Of a stretch of 64,000 bases of DNA, positions 49,724-57,931 are shown one piece after another. This stretch comes from Xanthomonas hortorum (GTDB lineage: Bacteria; Pseudomonadota; Gammaproteobacteria; Xanthomonadales; Xanthomonadaceae). Position 1 is the stretch's first letter, and the number at the start of each line of letters is the position of its first letter. Below the pieces are notes generated by a model, which was not told the origin of the DNA, did not search any database, and saw only the letters and a program-made list of their open reading frames with translations. The stretch lies in the NCBI RefSeq assembly GCF_002940005.1, contig NZ_MDEF01000006.1, one strand, 5' to 3'. The position numbers and the translations under genes were made by a program.

Positions 49724-50409
49724 CGGCCGAGCCTGTGCTGGCAGCGGTTCCGATCCTGCCGGCACAGCTGCGCGATCTCGGCCGCCAGGACTACGCGCCG
49801 GTGTGGCGTGCGATGCAGCGTTTCACCGATGCGCGCAATGAGCACACTGCCGACGAAGTGTGGGTGGTCGAGCATGCGCCGGTGTTTACGCTGGGCCAGG
49901 CCGGCAAGCCCGAGCACGTGTTGGCAGCCGGCGATATCCCGGTGTTGCAGGTCGATCGCGGTGGCCAGGTCACCTATCACGGCCCCGGCCAGTTGGTGGT
50001 GTATCCGCTGCTGGATCTGCGCCGGCTCAAGATCGGCGTGCGCGATTACGTGTGCAAGATCGAGCAGGCGCTGATCGACACCCTGGACGAATGGAACATC
50101 GTCGCCGAGCGCCGCGAGGGCGCGCCCGGCGTGTACGTGGGCGGGGCCAAGATCGCCGCGCTCGGGATCCGGGTGCGGCGCGGCTGCACCTTCCACGGTC
50201 TGTCGTTCAACGTGGCGATGGATCTGGAGCCGTTCCACCGCATCAACCCGTGTGGCTACCAGGGCCTGCAAGTGACCTCGGTGCTAGACTTGGGCGGCCC
50301 TTCCGGGATGGACGCCGTCAAGGCGGTGCTGCTCGATCAGCTGGCGCGCCAGTTTGGTCTCGTGTTGCAGCCTGTTTCCGCATTGCCCGACCTTTCGCTT
50401 CCGGCCTGA
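49711..50409 (+). CDS. lipB: Octanoyl-[ACP]:protein N-octanoyltransferase
   Basis: Transfers octanoate from ACP to lipoyl domains (first step of lipoate synthesis), cytosolic, 232 residues. RGGQVTYHGPGQLVVYPLLDL, the catalytic K147 in GGAKIAALG and C181 in RINPCGYQGLQVTS are present. GTG start at 49711 inside the end of ybeD. lipA follows 15 bases downstream. Confidence 0.97.
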   Translation: MDAVAAEPVLAAVPILPAQLRDLGRQDYAPVWRAMQRFTDARNEHTADEVWVVEHAPVFTLGQAGKPEHVLAAGDIPVLQVDRGGQVTYHGPGQLVVYPLLDLRRLKIGVRDYVCKIEQALIDTLDEWNIVAERREGAPGVYVGGAKIAALGIRVRRGCTFHGLSFNVAMDLEPFHRINPCGYQGLQVTSVLDLGGPSGMDAVKAVLLDQLARQFGLVLQPVSALPDLSLPA

Positions 50410-50424
50410 GCGCCCGTTATTGCC

Positions 50425-51438
50425 ATGACCCAGCCTATCGCCCGTTCCATCCCCTTGCAGGTCGTCTCCGGCGACACCGCCGCGCCTGCGCCGCTGCAGA
50501 CCGGCGTCAAGCAGATCGGTGGCGACAAGATCAATCGCTCGCCGGTGCAGTTCGTCGATGCCCCGGTGCTGCGCAAGCCGTCGTGGATCCGCGTGCGGAT
50601 TCCGTCCGGCAACGCGGTGCAGAACCTCAAGGCCAAGCTGCGCGAAAATCGCCTGGTCACGGTCTGCGAAGAAGCCAGCTGCCCGAACATCCACGAGTGC
50701 TTCAGCCACGGCACCGCGACCTTCATGATTCTGGGTGAGGTGTGCACGCGGCGCTGCTCGTTCTGCGATGTGGCGCACGGCCGGCCCAAGCCGCCGGACG
50801 CCAGCGAGCCGGCCAGCCTGGCGACTACCGTGGCCGATATGGGCCTGAAGTACGTGGTGGTGACCAGCGTGGATCGCGACGATCTGCGCGATGGCGGTGC
50901 CCAGCATTTCGTGGACTGCATTTCGGCCATCCGGGTCAGTTCGCCCAAGACCCGCATCGAGATCCTGACCCCGGATTTCCGTGGCAAGGGCCGCATGGAC
51001 CGCGCGCTGGAGATCCTGGCGCTGAGCCCGCCTGACGTGTTCAACCACAACATCGAAACCGTGCCGGACCTGTATCCGAACGTGCGTCCGGGTGCCGATT
51101 ACCAGTGGTCGCTGACCTTGCTGCAGCGCTTCAAGGCGCAGCATCCGTCCATCGCCACCAAGTCCGGCATCATGCTCGGCCTGGGTGAAACGATGGAACA
51201 GGTGCAGGCCACCTTGCGCGACCTGCGCGCCCACGATGTGGACATGATCACCATCGGCCAGTATCTGCAGCCGACGCCGCATCATCACCCGGTGATGCGT
51301 TACTGGACGCCGGAGGAGTACAAGGCGCTGGAGGACTACGGCAATGCGCTGGGCTTCAGCCATGTCGCCTCCGGGCCGATGGTGCGCTCGTCGTATCACG
51401 CCGACCGGCAGGCAGCCGGCGCTGGCGTTGCGGCCTGA
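50425..51438 (+). CDS. lipA: Lipoyl synthase
   Basis: Radical SAM enzyme (337 residues) inserting two sulfurs into octanoyl-domains. The auxiliary cluster motif CEEASCPNIHEC and the SAM cluster motif CTRRCSFC are both intact, as is the C-terminal VASGPMVRSSYHA with the Ser ligand. The N-terminal extension of about 50 residues is normal for proteobacteria. It completes the ybeD-lipB-lipA operon. Confidence 0.98.
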   Translation: MTQPIARSIPLQVVSGDTAAPAPLQTGVKQIGGDKINRSPVQFVDAPVLRKPSWIRVRIPSGNAVQNLKAKLRENRLVTVCEEASCPNIHECFSHGTATFMILGEVCTRRCSFCDVAHGRPKPPDASEPASLATTVADMGLKYVVVTSVDRDDLRDGGAQHFVDCISAIRVSSPKTRIEILTPDFRGKGRMDRALEILALSPPDVFNHNIETVPDLYPNVRPGADYQWSLTLLQRFKAQHPSIATKSGIMLGLGETMEQVQATLRDLRAHDVDMITIGQYLQPTPHHHPVMRYWTPEEYKALEDYGNALGFSHVASGPMVRSSYHADRQAAGAGVAA

Positions 51439-51464
51439 GGTCAGCACTGGCAGTCGAGCAAGCC

Positions 51465-51495
51465 ACACGGCCCTGCGCTCAGCGCGGGGCCGTGT
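51465..51495 (+). terminator. Hairpin after lipA
   Basis: ACACGGCCC-TGCGC-TCA-GCGCG-GGGCCGTGT forms a nearly perfect stem 27 bases after the lipA stop. There is no T tract. Confidence 0.6.
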
Positions 51496-51670
51496 CGTAT
51501 CCGGGCCGTGCGCAGTCGGCTGCAGGGTACGGCCGCGTTCACAATCCGCTACAGGCCCGGCGCTAGGCTGATTCAGCAGCGGATGACAACGCCAGCAACT
51601 TTCGGCACTGTCATGCTGTCTGATCCGTTCACCGCCTTCCTTTCATCGGCCCCGTGCCGAGAGCCATTCG

Positions 51671-53854
51671 ATGACCTACAACGTTTCCACGTCCATGAAG
51701 GCCGGCCTGCTGGCGCTGGTGTTGACTACTCCGATGGCCTTGCTCGCACGCGCCGATACGGCGTTGCCGGCGGCAGCCACGCCCGACCAGGCCACCGCGA
51801 CCAAGCTGGTCTACGGTCTGCTCTCCGACAGCCGCTATGCCTACCGCCCGCGCACGCTGGACGAGGCGATGTCCAAGGACGTCTTCAAGCGCTATCTGGA
51901 AACGCTGGACGGCAGCAAACAGTTCTTCACTCAGGCCGACATCGATAGCTTTGCGCCGTTGCAGACGGGCGTTGGCGATGCGTTGCGTGGCGGCAATCTG
52001 GAGCCGGCGTTCCAGGTGTTTTCGGTCTACAAGAAGCGCGTCGATCAGCGCGTCAAGTACGCGCGCGACCTGCTCAAGCAGGACTTCGATTTTTCCGGCA
52101 GCGACAAGTTCGAGTACGACCGCAAGGACGTGCCGTGGGCGGCAGACGACAAACAGCTGGACGTGCTGTGGCGGCAGTCGGTGATGAACGATTGGCTGCG
52201 CCTCAAGCTGGCCGGCAAGAAGCCTGACGACATTCGCAAGACGCTGGACAAGCGTTACGTTTCGCTGGCCGACTCGGTCAAGCAGTTGAAGGGCGAGGAC
52301 GTGTTCCAGTTCTTCGTTAATGCCTACACCAATGCGGTCGATCCGCACACCGATTACTTCACCCCGCGTACCGCCGAGACCTTCAATCAGCAGATGTCGC
52401 TGTCGCTGGAAGGCATCGGCGCGCAGCTGCAGAAGCAGGACGACATGGTGGTGATCCGCGAGGTGATCCCGGGTGGTCCGGCGGCAGTGGATGGCACGCT
52501 CAAGTCGGGCGATCGTATCGTTGGCGTGGGCCAGGCCAAGAATGGCGCGATCGAAGATGTGATCGGCTGGCGCATCGACGATGTGGTCGCCAAGATCCGC
52601 GGCAGCAAGGACACCCAGGTGCGCCTGGAATACATTCCGGCCGAGTCGGGTATCGACGGCAAGCACCGCACCGTGACGCTGACCCGGCAGAAGGTGCGTC
52701 TGGCCGAGCAGGCTGCCAAGGGCGAGACCATTACGTTGCCGGCCAAGGGCAGCGAGCCGGAACGGCGTATCGGCATCATCAAGTTGCCGGGCTTCTATCA
52801 GGATTTCGAAGGCCGTCGTCGTAATGCGGCCGACTATGCCTCGGCAACGCGCGACGTGGCCAAGCTGCTGGCCGGCTTCAAGACCGACAAGGTCGACGGC
52901 GTGGTGCTGGACCTGCGCAATAACGGCGGCGGTTCGCTGGACGAAGCCATTGAGCTCACCGGCCTGTTCATCCAGCAAGGTCCGGTGGTGCAGGTGCGCG
53001 AATCCGGCGGCCGCGTCACCGTCAACGGCGACAGCGATCCCAAGGTGGCATGGGACGGCCCGCTGGGCGTATTGATCAATCGCGGTTCGGCATCGGCATC
53101 GGAGATCTTTGCCGGCGCCATCCAGGACTACGGTCGCGGGTTGGTGATCGGCGAGACCAGCTTCGGCAAGGGCACGGTGCAGAACATCGTTGATCTTGAT
53201 CGTTGGCCGGCTGCCGAAGGTCAGCGCTATGGTCAGGTCAAGCTGACGATTGCGCAGTTCTTCCGCGTCAGTGGTTCCAGCACCCAGCACAAGGGCGTGG
53301 TGCCGGACATCGCATTCCCGGCCAGCGTGGATGCCACCGAGTTCGGTGAAAGCACCTACGACAACGCGCTGCCGTGGACACGCATCGCCGCTGCACCGCA
53401 TACCCAATACGGCAACTTCGCGCCGCTGTTGCCCAAGTTGCAGGGCCTGCATACCGCGCGTATCGCCACCGACAAGGAATTCCAGTGGTGGGAAGAAGAC
53501 GTCAAGCAGTTCCGCGATGAGAAGGCCAAGAAGTTCATCTCGTTGAACGAAGCCGAGCGCGTTGCCGAGCGTCAGAAGCAGGATCAGCAGCGCAAGGATC
53601 GTCAGCAGGTGCGCAAGCAGCTGGGCCTGCCGCTGGACCCGCTTGCCGAGGACAGCGACGACGGCCTGACCGGCAACGAGCGCGACATCGTCAAGGACAC
53701 TGCACGCGAAAAGGCCGCAGAAAAGCGTCCGGATCCGTTGTTGCACGAATCGGCCGCGATCATTGCCGACGCGCTGGGTCTGCTGTCGCAGGACCAGCCG
53801 TTATCGGCGCAGGTGTTGCCGCAGTCAACTGCGCCAGGACGTTGGGCTGATTGA
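51671..53854 (+). CDS. prc: Tail-specific periplasmic protease Prc (C-terminal processing peptidase)
   Basis: S41A protease of 727 residues that trims or degrades periplasmic proteins, including peptidoglycan hydrolases. It has a signal region MKAGLLALVLTTPMALLARA, an N-terminal helical domain with YRPRTLDEAMSKDVFKRYLETLD, and a PDZ domain (about 235-330, LEGIGAQLQKQDDMVVIREVIPGGPA). The protease domain carries the Ser-Lys dyad S475 (NRGSASASE) and K500 (SFGKGTVQ). A basic, charged C-terminal region (about 620-690) and tail follow. A terminator follows the gene. Confidence 0.95.
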   Translation: MTYNVSTSMKAGLLALVLTTPMALLARADTALPAAATPDQATATKLVYGLLSDSRYAYRPRTLDEAMSKDVFKRYLETLDGSKQFFTQADIDSFAPLQTGVGDALRGGNLEPAFQVFSVYKKRVDQRVKYARDLLKQDFDFSGSDKFEYDRKDVPWAADDKQLDVLWRQSVMNDWLRLKLAGKKPDDIRKTLDKRYVSLADSVKQLKGEDVFQFFVNAYTNAVDPHTDYFTPRTAETFNQQMSLSLEGIGAQLQKQDDMVVIREVIPGGPAAVDGTLKSGDRIVGVGQAKNGAIEDVIGWRIDDVVAKIRGSKDTQVRLEYIPAESGIDGKHRTVTLTRQKVRLAEQAAKGETITLPAKGSEPERRIGIIKLPGFYQDFEGRRRNAADYASATRDVAKLLAGFKTDKVDGVVLDLRNNGGGSLDEAIELTGLFIQQGPVVQVRESGGRVTVNGDSDPKVAWDGPLGVLINRGSASASEIFAGAIQDYGRGLVIGETSFGKGTVQNIVDLDRWPAAEGQRYGQVKLTIAQFFRVSGSSTQHKGVVPDIAFPASVDATEFGESTYDNALPWTRIAAAPHTQYGNFAPLLPKLQGLHTARIATDKEFQWWEEDVKQFRDEKAKKFISLNEAERVAERQKQDQQRKDRQQVRKQLGLPLDPLAEDSDDGLTGNERDIVKDTAREKAAEKRPDPLLHESAAIIADALGLLSQDQPLSAQVLPQSTAPGRWAD

Positions 53855-53877
53855 TCGTCTTGGGTTGTTTGTAGTGC

Positions 53878-53908
53878 AAAAAAGCCACCGCATGCGGTGG
53901 CTTTTTTT
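53878..53908 (+). terminator. Rho-independent terminator after prc
   Basis: AAAAAAGCCACCGCATGCGG then TGGCTTTTTTT: a perfect nine-base GC-rich stem followed by seven T. Confidence 0.95.
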
Positions 53909-53936
53909 GATGCTGACTAAGAGCGGATGACCTGTG

Positions 53937-54150
53937 GCTTGGCTGCAGGGCCCTTGCCCGCCCACCCTCGCGGGACACGCTGCAAGTACGTCCTTGTAAG
54001 CTCTTACGCGGCATCCATGCCGCGTAAGGTCCCGCGAGGGTGGGCGGACAAGGACCAGTGGAGATGGTCGGTGTGCATGGTTGCGAGCGGTGTCTGCGCG
54101 GGCCGATGGCGGGCAACCTGATCGGCTCTTTTCGATCCGAGCAAATCTCC
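53937..54150. repeat. 100-bp palindrome family, extended copy
   Basis: The stem CTTGCCCGCCCACCCTCGCG (53953) pairs with CGCGAGGGTGGGCGGACAAG (to 54052), with the core ACGCGGCATCCATGCCGCGT. Flanks GCTTGGCTGCAGGGCCC and ACCAGTGGAGATGGTCGGTG are as in the 40540-40760 copy. Confidence 0.85.
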
Positions 54151-54284
54151 GCCATTACCAACATCCCCTTCATTACATTGATGGTGATTGGGGGATGCGC
54201 TTGCCTGCGATGAGGCTTTAATGGTCACGCGCAATGGCACGCAGGGACACTCCCTCAGGTCGGCAGGGCAGGGCTGTCGCGATG

Positions 54285-55151
54285 TCACTGCGGCCAGGCA
54301 AGTTCGGCCAGCACCGGATAGTGGTCTGACGGCAGCACGCCGCCGGGGCGCTGATCCAATGTGGAAAAGCGCGTGGGTGTGAGGCCGCGGAACAGGATCC
54401 AGTCGATGCGTCGGGTCGGGTGGGTGGTGAAATCCTGGAAGGTTTTCTCCGGGCCTTGCCGCTTGGTGGCATTTGCGCGTGCATCGCCAAGTACAGCGGT
54501 GAGCGTGCGGTAGGTGCCGTTGTCGGGATCGCTGTTGAAGTCGCCGGTCACTACCACCGGAATGTCGGCGGGCAGTGTCGCGATGCGTGACAGGATCACG
54601 CGTGCGCTGTGCTCGCGCGCTGCTTCGTCCTGGTCGCGGTGAGCGAAGTGGGTGTTGAACAGATAGAAGCGACGCTTGTCGCTGCGGCGTTCGAACAGCG
54701 CCCAGGTGGCCATGCGCGGCAGGTCAGTGTTCCAGCTGTTGCTGCCGGGAATTTCAGGCGTTTCGGATAGCCAGAAGTCGCCTGATTCCACCACCGTCAG
54801 GACACGGCTGTCGTAGAACACACCCATATGTTCGTCGCTGCCATCGGCGCGGCGGCCTTTACCGAACCAGCGATAGGTGGGCAGGTGTGCCGCCATGTAC
54901 TGCGCCTGTTCCTCAACCAATTCCTGCGTGCCGAAGACGTCGGGATGCGCTTGTTCGATCAGCGCGACCATCGCCGTGCGGCGGACCTCCCAACGTTTGT
55001 CGCCGTCGGTATCCACCGGCACGCGCACGTTGAACGACATCACGCGCAGTGGTGCGGGCTCAGACGCGGCCAATGCAGGTACTGCGATACACAGCACTGC
55101 GATTGCAGCGAGCAAGCAACGTGACACGACGCGAAGGGATTGGCGTGGCAT
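54285..55151 (-). CDS. Secreted endonuclease/exonuclease/phosphatase (EEP) family protein
   Basis: A 288-residue DNase I-like (EEP) fold hydrolase with signal peptide (..AIAVLCIAVPALAA). Motifs are LRVMSFNVRVP, QELVEEQ (metal Glu), YLFNTHFAHRD, VVTGDFNSDPDNGTY and the final SDHYPVLAEL with the catalytic His. Secreted members act on nucleic acids, phospholipids or sugar phosphates; the substrate cannot be told. It is divergent from nadM. Confidence 0.88.
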   Translation of the reverse strand: MPRQSLRVVSRCLLAAIAVLCIAVPALAASEPAPLRVMSFNVRVPVDTDGDKRWEVRRTAMVALIEQAHPDVFGTQELVEEQAQYMAAHLPTYRWFGKGRRADGSDEHMGVFYDSRVLTVVESGDFWLSETPEIPGSNSWNTDLPRMATWALFERRSDKRRFYLFNTHFAHRDQDEAAREHSARVILSRIATLPADIPVVVTGDFNSDPDNGTYRTLTAVLGDARANATKRQGPEKTFQDFTTHPTRRIDWILFRGLTPTRFSTLDQRPGGVLPSDHYPVLAELAWPQ

Positions 55152-55279
55152 ACAGGCGAATTCCTGATAAGGGCAGACTGCCAAGTCTAGTCAGCTGGCA
55201 TGACCGATAGATCACTGTGTATCGATGCATCGCAGGCTTGACGCCGCCGCACATCGGCGTAGCATTTGCACCAAGCCAA

Positions 55280-55294
55280 CGGATAGACCGCTGG
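55280..55294 (+). promoter_or_regulatory. 15-bp motif upstream of nadM
   Basis: CGGATAGACCGCTGG, ending 27 bases before the ATG. The identical 15 bases lie at the identical distance before the nicotinamide phosphoribosyltransferase gene (56464-56478), with unrelated sequence between the motif and each start codon. Shared operator, promoter core or mRNA element. Confidence 0.7.
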
Positions 55295-55321
55295 CTGACC
55301 ACTCAACCGTGAGGGATTCTC

Positions 55322-56377
55322 ATGGCAACGCAGTACGACTATCTCGTGTTTATCGGGCGTTTCGAGCCCTTTCATAACGGCCACGCCGCCGTCGCCCGCC
55401 ACGCGCTGGGCAAGGCGAACAAGCTCATTGTGTTGATCGGCTCTGCCGATACGCCCCGCACCATTCGCAATCCGTGGACCGTTGCCGAACGCGCGGTGAT
55501 GATCGAGTCCGCATTGCCGGGCGAGAGCGACCGGTTGATAGTGCGGCCATTGCGCGACCATCTCTATAACGAAAGCCTGTGGATTGCCGACGTGCAGCGC
55601 CAGGTTGCGGAAGCCGTGCATGCCGATGGCGGCACGCTCGATGCACGCATCGGTCTGATCGGCATGGACAAGGATGCCAGCAGCTATTACCTGCGTGAGT
55701 TTCCGCAGTGGCCGCTGGAAGATGTGCAACACACCGCCACGCTCTCGGCCACCGAGTTGCGCCGCTATCTGTTCGAAGCCGGCGAGATCGGTTTCCACGG
55801 TGGTTTGCTGATGTTGCGCGGCAATGTGCCGGCGCCCGTGTACGACATGCTGGAGGCGTTCCGGCGCAACTCGCCCAGCTATGCGCAGTTGGTGGCCGAG
55901 TACCGCTTCATCGAGCAATACCGCGCCGCGTGGAAGGACGCGCCGTATGCGCCGACCTTCGTCACCACCGATGCGGTGGTCGTGCATTCGGGCCATGTGT
56001 TGCTGGTGCGTCGTCGCGCCGAGCCGGGTAAGGGGTTGTGGGCGCTGCCGGGTGGTTTCATCGGTCAGGACGAAGGTCTGCTGGACGGCTGTCTGCGCGA
56101 ACTGCGCGAGGAGACCCGGCTCAAGGTGCCGGTGCCGGTGCTCAAGGGGTCATTGCGGGGGCGCCAGGTGTTCGATCACCCCGAGCGCAGCCTGCGTGGA
56201 CGCACCATCACCCATGCGTTCCATTTCGAATTTCCGGCCGGCGAGTTGCCCGCGGTACGCGGCGGCGACGATGCCGACAAGGCGCGCTGGATTCCGATCG
56301 CCGAAGTGATGGCGATGGGCCCGCGCTTGTACGAAGACCATCTGCATATTCTTGAATTTTTCCTGGGCCGTGGCTGA
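55322..56377 (+). CDS. nadM: Bifunctional NMN adenylyltransferase / Nudix hydrolase
   Basis: A 351-residue two-domain enzyme of NAD salvage. The N-terminal nucleotidyltransferase (residues 1-185) has the HxGH motif in FIGRFEPFHNGH and the SATELR motif (SxTxxR). It joins NMN and ATP to NAD. The C-terminal Nudix domain (about 200-350) has GGFIGQDEGLLDGCLRELRE as Nudix box and probably hydrolyses ADP-ribose or related dinucleotides. The next gene supplies NMN from nicotinamide, so the pair forms a two-step route from nicotinamide to NAD. Confidence 0.95.
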   Translation: MATQYDYLVFIGRFEPFHNGHAAVARHALGKANKLIVLIGSADTPRTIRNPWTVAERAVMIESALPGESDRLIVRPLRDHLYNESLWIADVQRQVAEAVHADGGTLDARIGLIGMDKDASSYYLREFPQWPLEDVQHTATLSATELRRYLFEAGEIGFHGGLLMLRGNVPAPVYDMLEAFRRNSPSYAQLVAEYRFIEQYRAAWKDAPYAPTFVTTDAVVVHSGHVLLVRRRAEPGKGLWALPGGFIGQDEGLLDGCLRELREETRLKVPVPVLKGSLRGRQVFDHPERSLRGRTITHAFHFEFPAGELPAVRGGDDADKARWIPIAEVMAMGPRLYEDHLHILEFFLGRG

Positions 56378-56463
56378 GAGCGACACCACCTGCTGCGTGC
56401 TGCTGCTGACTATCAAGCAGCCGCTCGCACCGTGTGTCGGCTTGAACCATGACCTCCCGCCGG

Positions 56464-56478
56464 CGGATAGACCGCTGG
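56464..56478 (+). promoter_or_regulatory. 15-bp motif upstream of nadV
   Basis: Second copy of CGGATAGACCGCTGG, again ending 27 bases before the start codon. See the copy at 55280-55294. Confidence 0.7.
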
Positions 56479-56505
56479 TTCACTCGACGCGAAGGAGCTT
56501 CCGTC

Positions 56506-57909
56506 ATGCACTACCTCGATAACCTGCTGCTCAACACCGACAGCTACAAGGCCAGCCACTGGCTGCAATACCCGCCCGGCACCGATGCGGCGTTTTTCTA
56601 TGTGGAATCGCGCGGTGGCGTGTACGACCAGACCGTGTTCTTCGGCCTGCAGTCGATCCTGAAAGAAGCCATCAACCGGCCGGTGACGCACGCCGATATC
56701 GACGATGCGAAGGAACTATTGGCCGCGCATGGCGAGCCGTTCAACGAAGCCGGCTGGCGCGATATCGTCGACCGCCTTGGCGGGCAGCTGCCGATCCGCA
56801 TCCGCGCGGTGCCCGAAGGTGCGGTGGTGCCCACGCACAACGTATTGATGACCATCGAATCCACCGACGCCAAGGCGTTCTGGGTGCCGTCGTATCTGGA
56901 AACCTTGTTGCTGCGCGTGTGGTACCCGGTGACGGTGGCCACGGTGAGCTGGCAGGTGAAGCAGATCGTGCGCGATTACCTGCAGCGCACCAGCGACGAT
57001 CCGGAAGGACAGCTGCCCTTCAAGCTGCATGACTTTGGCGCGCGTGGCGTGTCAAGTCTTGGCTCGGCGGCCCTCGGTGGCGCGGCGCATCTGGTGAATT
57101 TCCTCGGCACCGATACCTTGTCGGCGTTGTTGCTGGCACGTGCGCATTACCACACGCCGGTGGCGGGGTTTTCGATTCCCGCCGCCGAGCACAGCACCAT
57201 CACCAGTTGGGGCCGCGAGCGCGAGGTGGATGCGTATCGCAACATGCTCACGCAGTTTGCACGGCCCGGTTCCATCGTGGCGGTGGTCTCCGACAGCTAC
57301 GACATCTACCGTGCCATTCGCGAGCATTGGGGCACCACCTTGCGCGAAGAGATCATCGCCTCCGGCGCGACGGTGGTGATCCGCCCCGATTCCGGCGACC
57401 CGGTGGACGTGGTCGAACAGTGCCTGCTGCTGCTGGACGACGCCTTCGGCCATCAGCTCAACGGCAAGGGCTACAAGGTGCTCAACCATGTGCGGGTGAT
57501 CCAGGGCGATGGCATCAATCCGCAATCGCTGCACGCCATTCTCGAACGCATCACTGCCGCCGGGTATGCCGCCGACAACGTCGCCTTCGGCATGGGCGGT
57601 GCGTTGCTGCAGAAGGTGGACCGCGACACCCAGAAGTTCGCGCTGAAGTGCTCGGCGGTGCGTGTGGACGGGCAATGGATCGATGTCTACAAGGACCCGA
57701 TCACCGACAAGGGCAAGCAGAGCAAGCGGGGGCGGCTGACGTTGCTGCGCGACCGCGGCGATGGCAGTTATCGCAGCGCCTTGCTCGACGAAGTGGCCGC
57801 CGGCGCCGGCAGCGAAGATGCGTTGGTGACGGTGTGGGAAAACGGCGTCATGCAGCAGGAATGGACGTTGGAGCAGGTGCGCGCGCGTGCCGACGCCGCG
57901 CGTCGCTGA
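56506..57909 (+). CDS. nadV: Nicotinamide phosphoribosyltransferase (NAMPT/NadV)
   Basis: A 467-residue type II phosphoribosyltransferase making NMN from nicotinamide and PRPP. The N-terminal NLLLNTDSYKASHWLQYPPGT is diagnostic for NAMPT. The HDFGARGVSS, AAEHSTITSWGRE (the regulatory His) and IRPDSGDPVDVV segments follow, with GDGIN and FGMGGALLQKVDRDTQKFALK near the end. It bypasses the deamidation route (PncA). The gene has its own copy of the upstream motif, so it may be transcribed separately from nadM as well as with it. Confidence 0.95.
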   Translation: MHYLDNLLLNTDSYKASHWLQYPPGTDAAFFYVESRGGVYDQTVFFGLQSILKEAINRPVTHADIDDAKELLAAHGEPFNEAGWRDIVDRLGGQLPIRIRAVPEGAVVPTHNVLMTIESTDAKAFWVPSYLETLLLRVWYPVTVATVSWQVKQIVRDYLQRTSDDPEGQLPFKLHDFGARGVSSLGSAALGGAAHLVNFLGTDTLSALLLARAHYHTPVAGFSIPAAEHSTITSWGREREVDAYRNMLTQFARPGSIVAVVSDSYDIYRAIREHWGTTLREEIIASGATVVIRPDSGDPVDVVEQCLLLLDDAFGHQLNGKGYKVLNHVRVIQGDGINPQSLHAILERITAAGYAADNVAFGMGGALLQKVDRDTQKFALKCSAVRVDGQWIDVYKDPITDKGKQSKRGRLTLLRDRGDGSYRSALLDEVAAGAGSEDALVTVWENGVMQQEWTLEQVRARADAARR

Positions 57910-57931
57910 CGTTCGGCACGCAGGCAGCGGC

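Larger units (their letters stand above)
53855..54284. other. Intergenic region prc to EEP gene
   Basis: 430 bases with the prc terminator (53878-53908) and an extended palindromic repeat (53937-54150). The remaining 130 bases contain no feature I can support. Confidence 0.65.

Noticed and set aside
53760..54173. Small open frames with the phrase GPYAAWMPRKSLQGRTCSVS, recurring at several loci
   Set aside because: They are translations of the palindromic repeat itself, present at each copy. There are no separate start signals and no protein-level constraint that can be seen.
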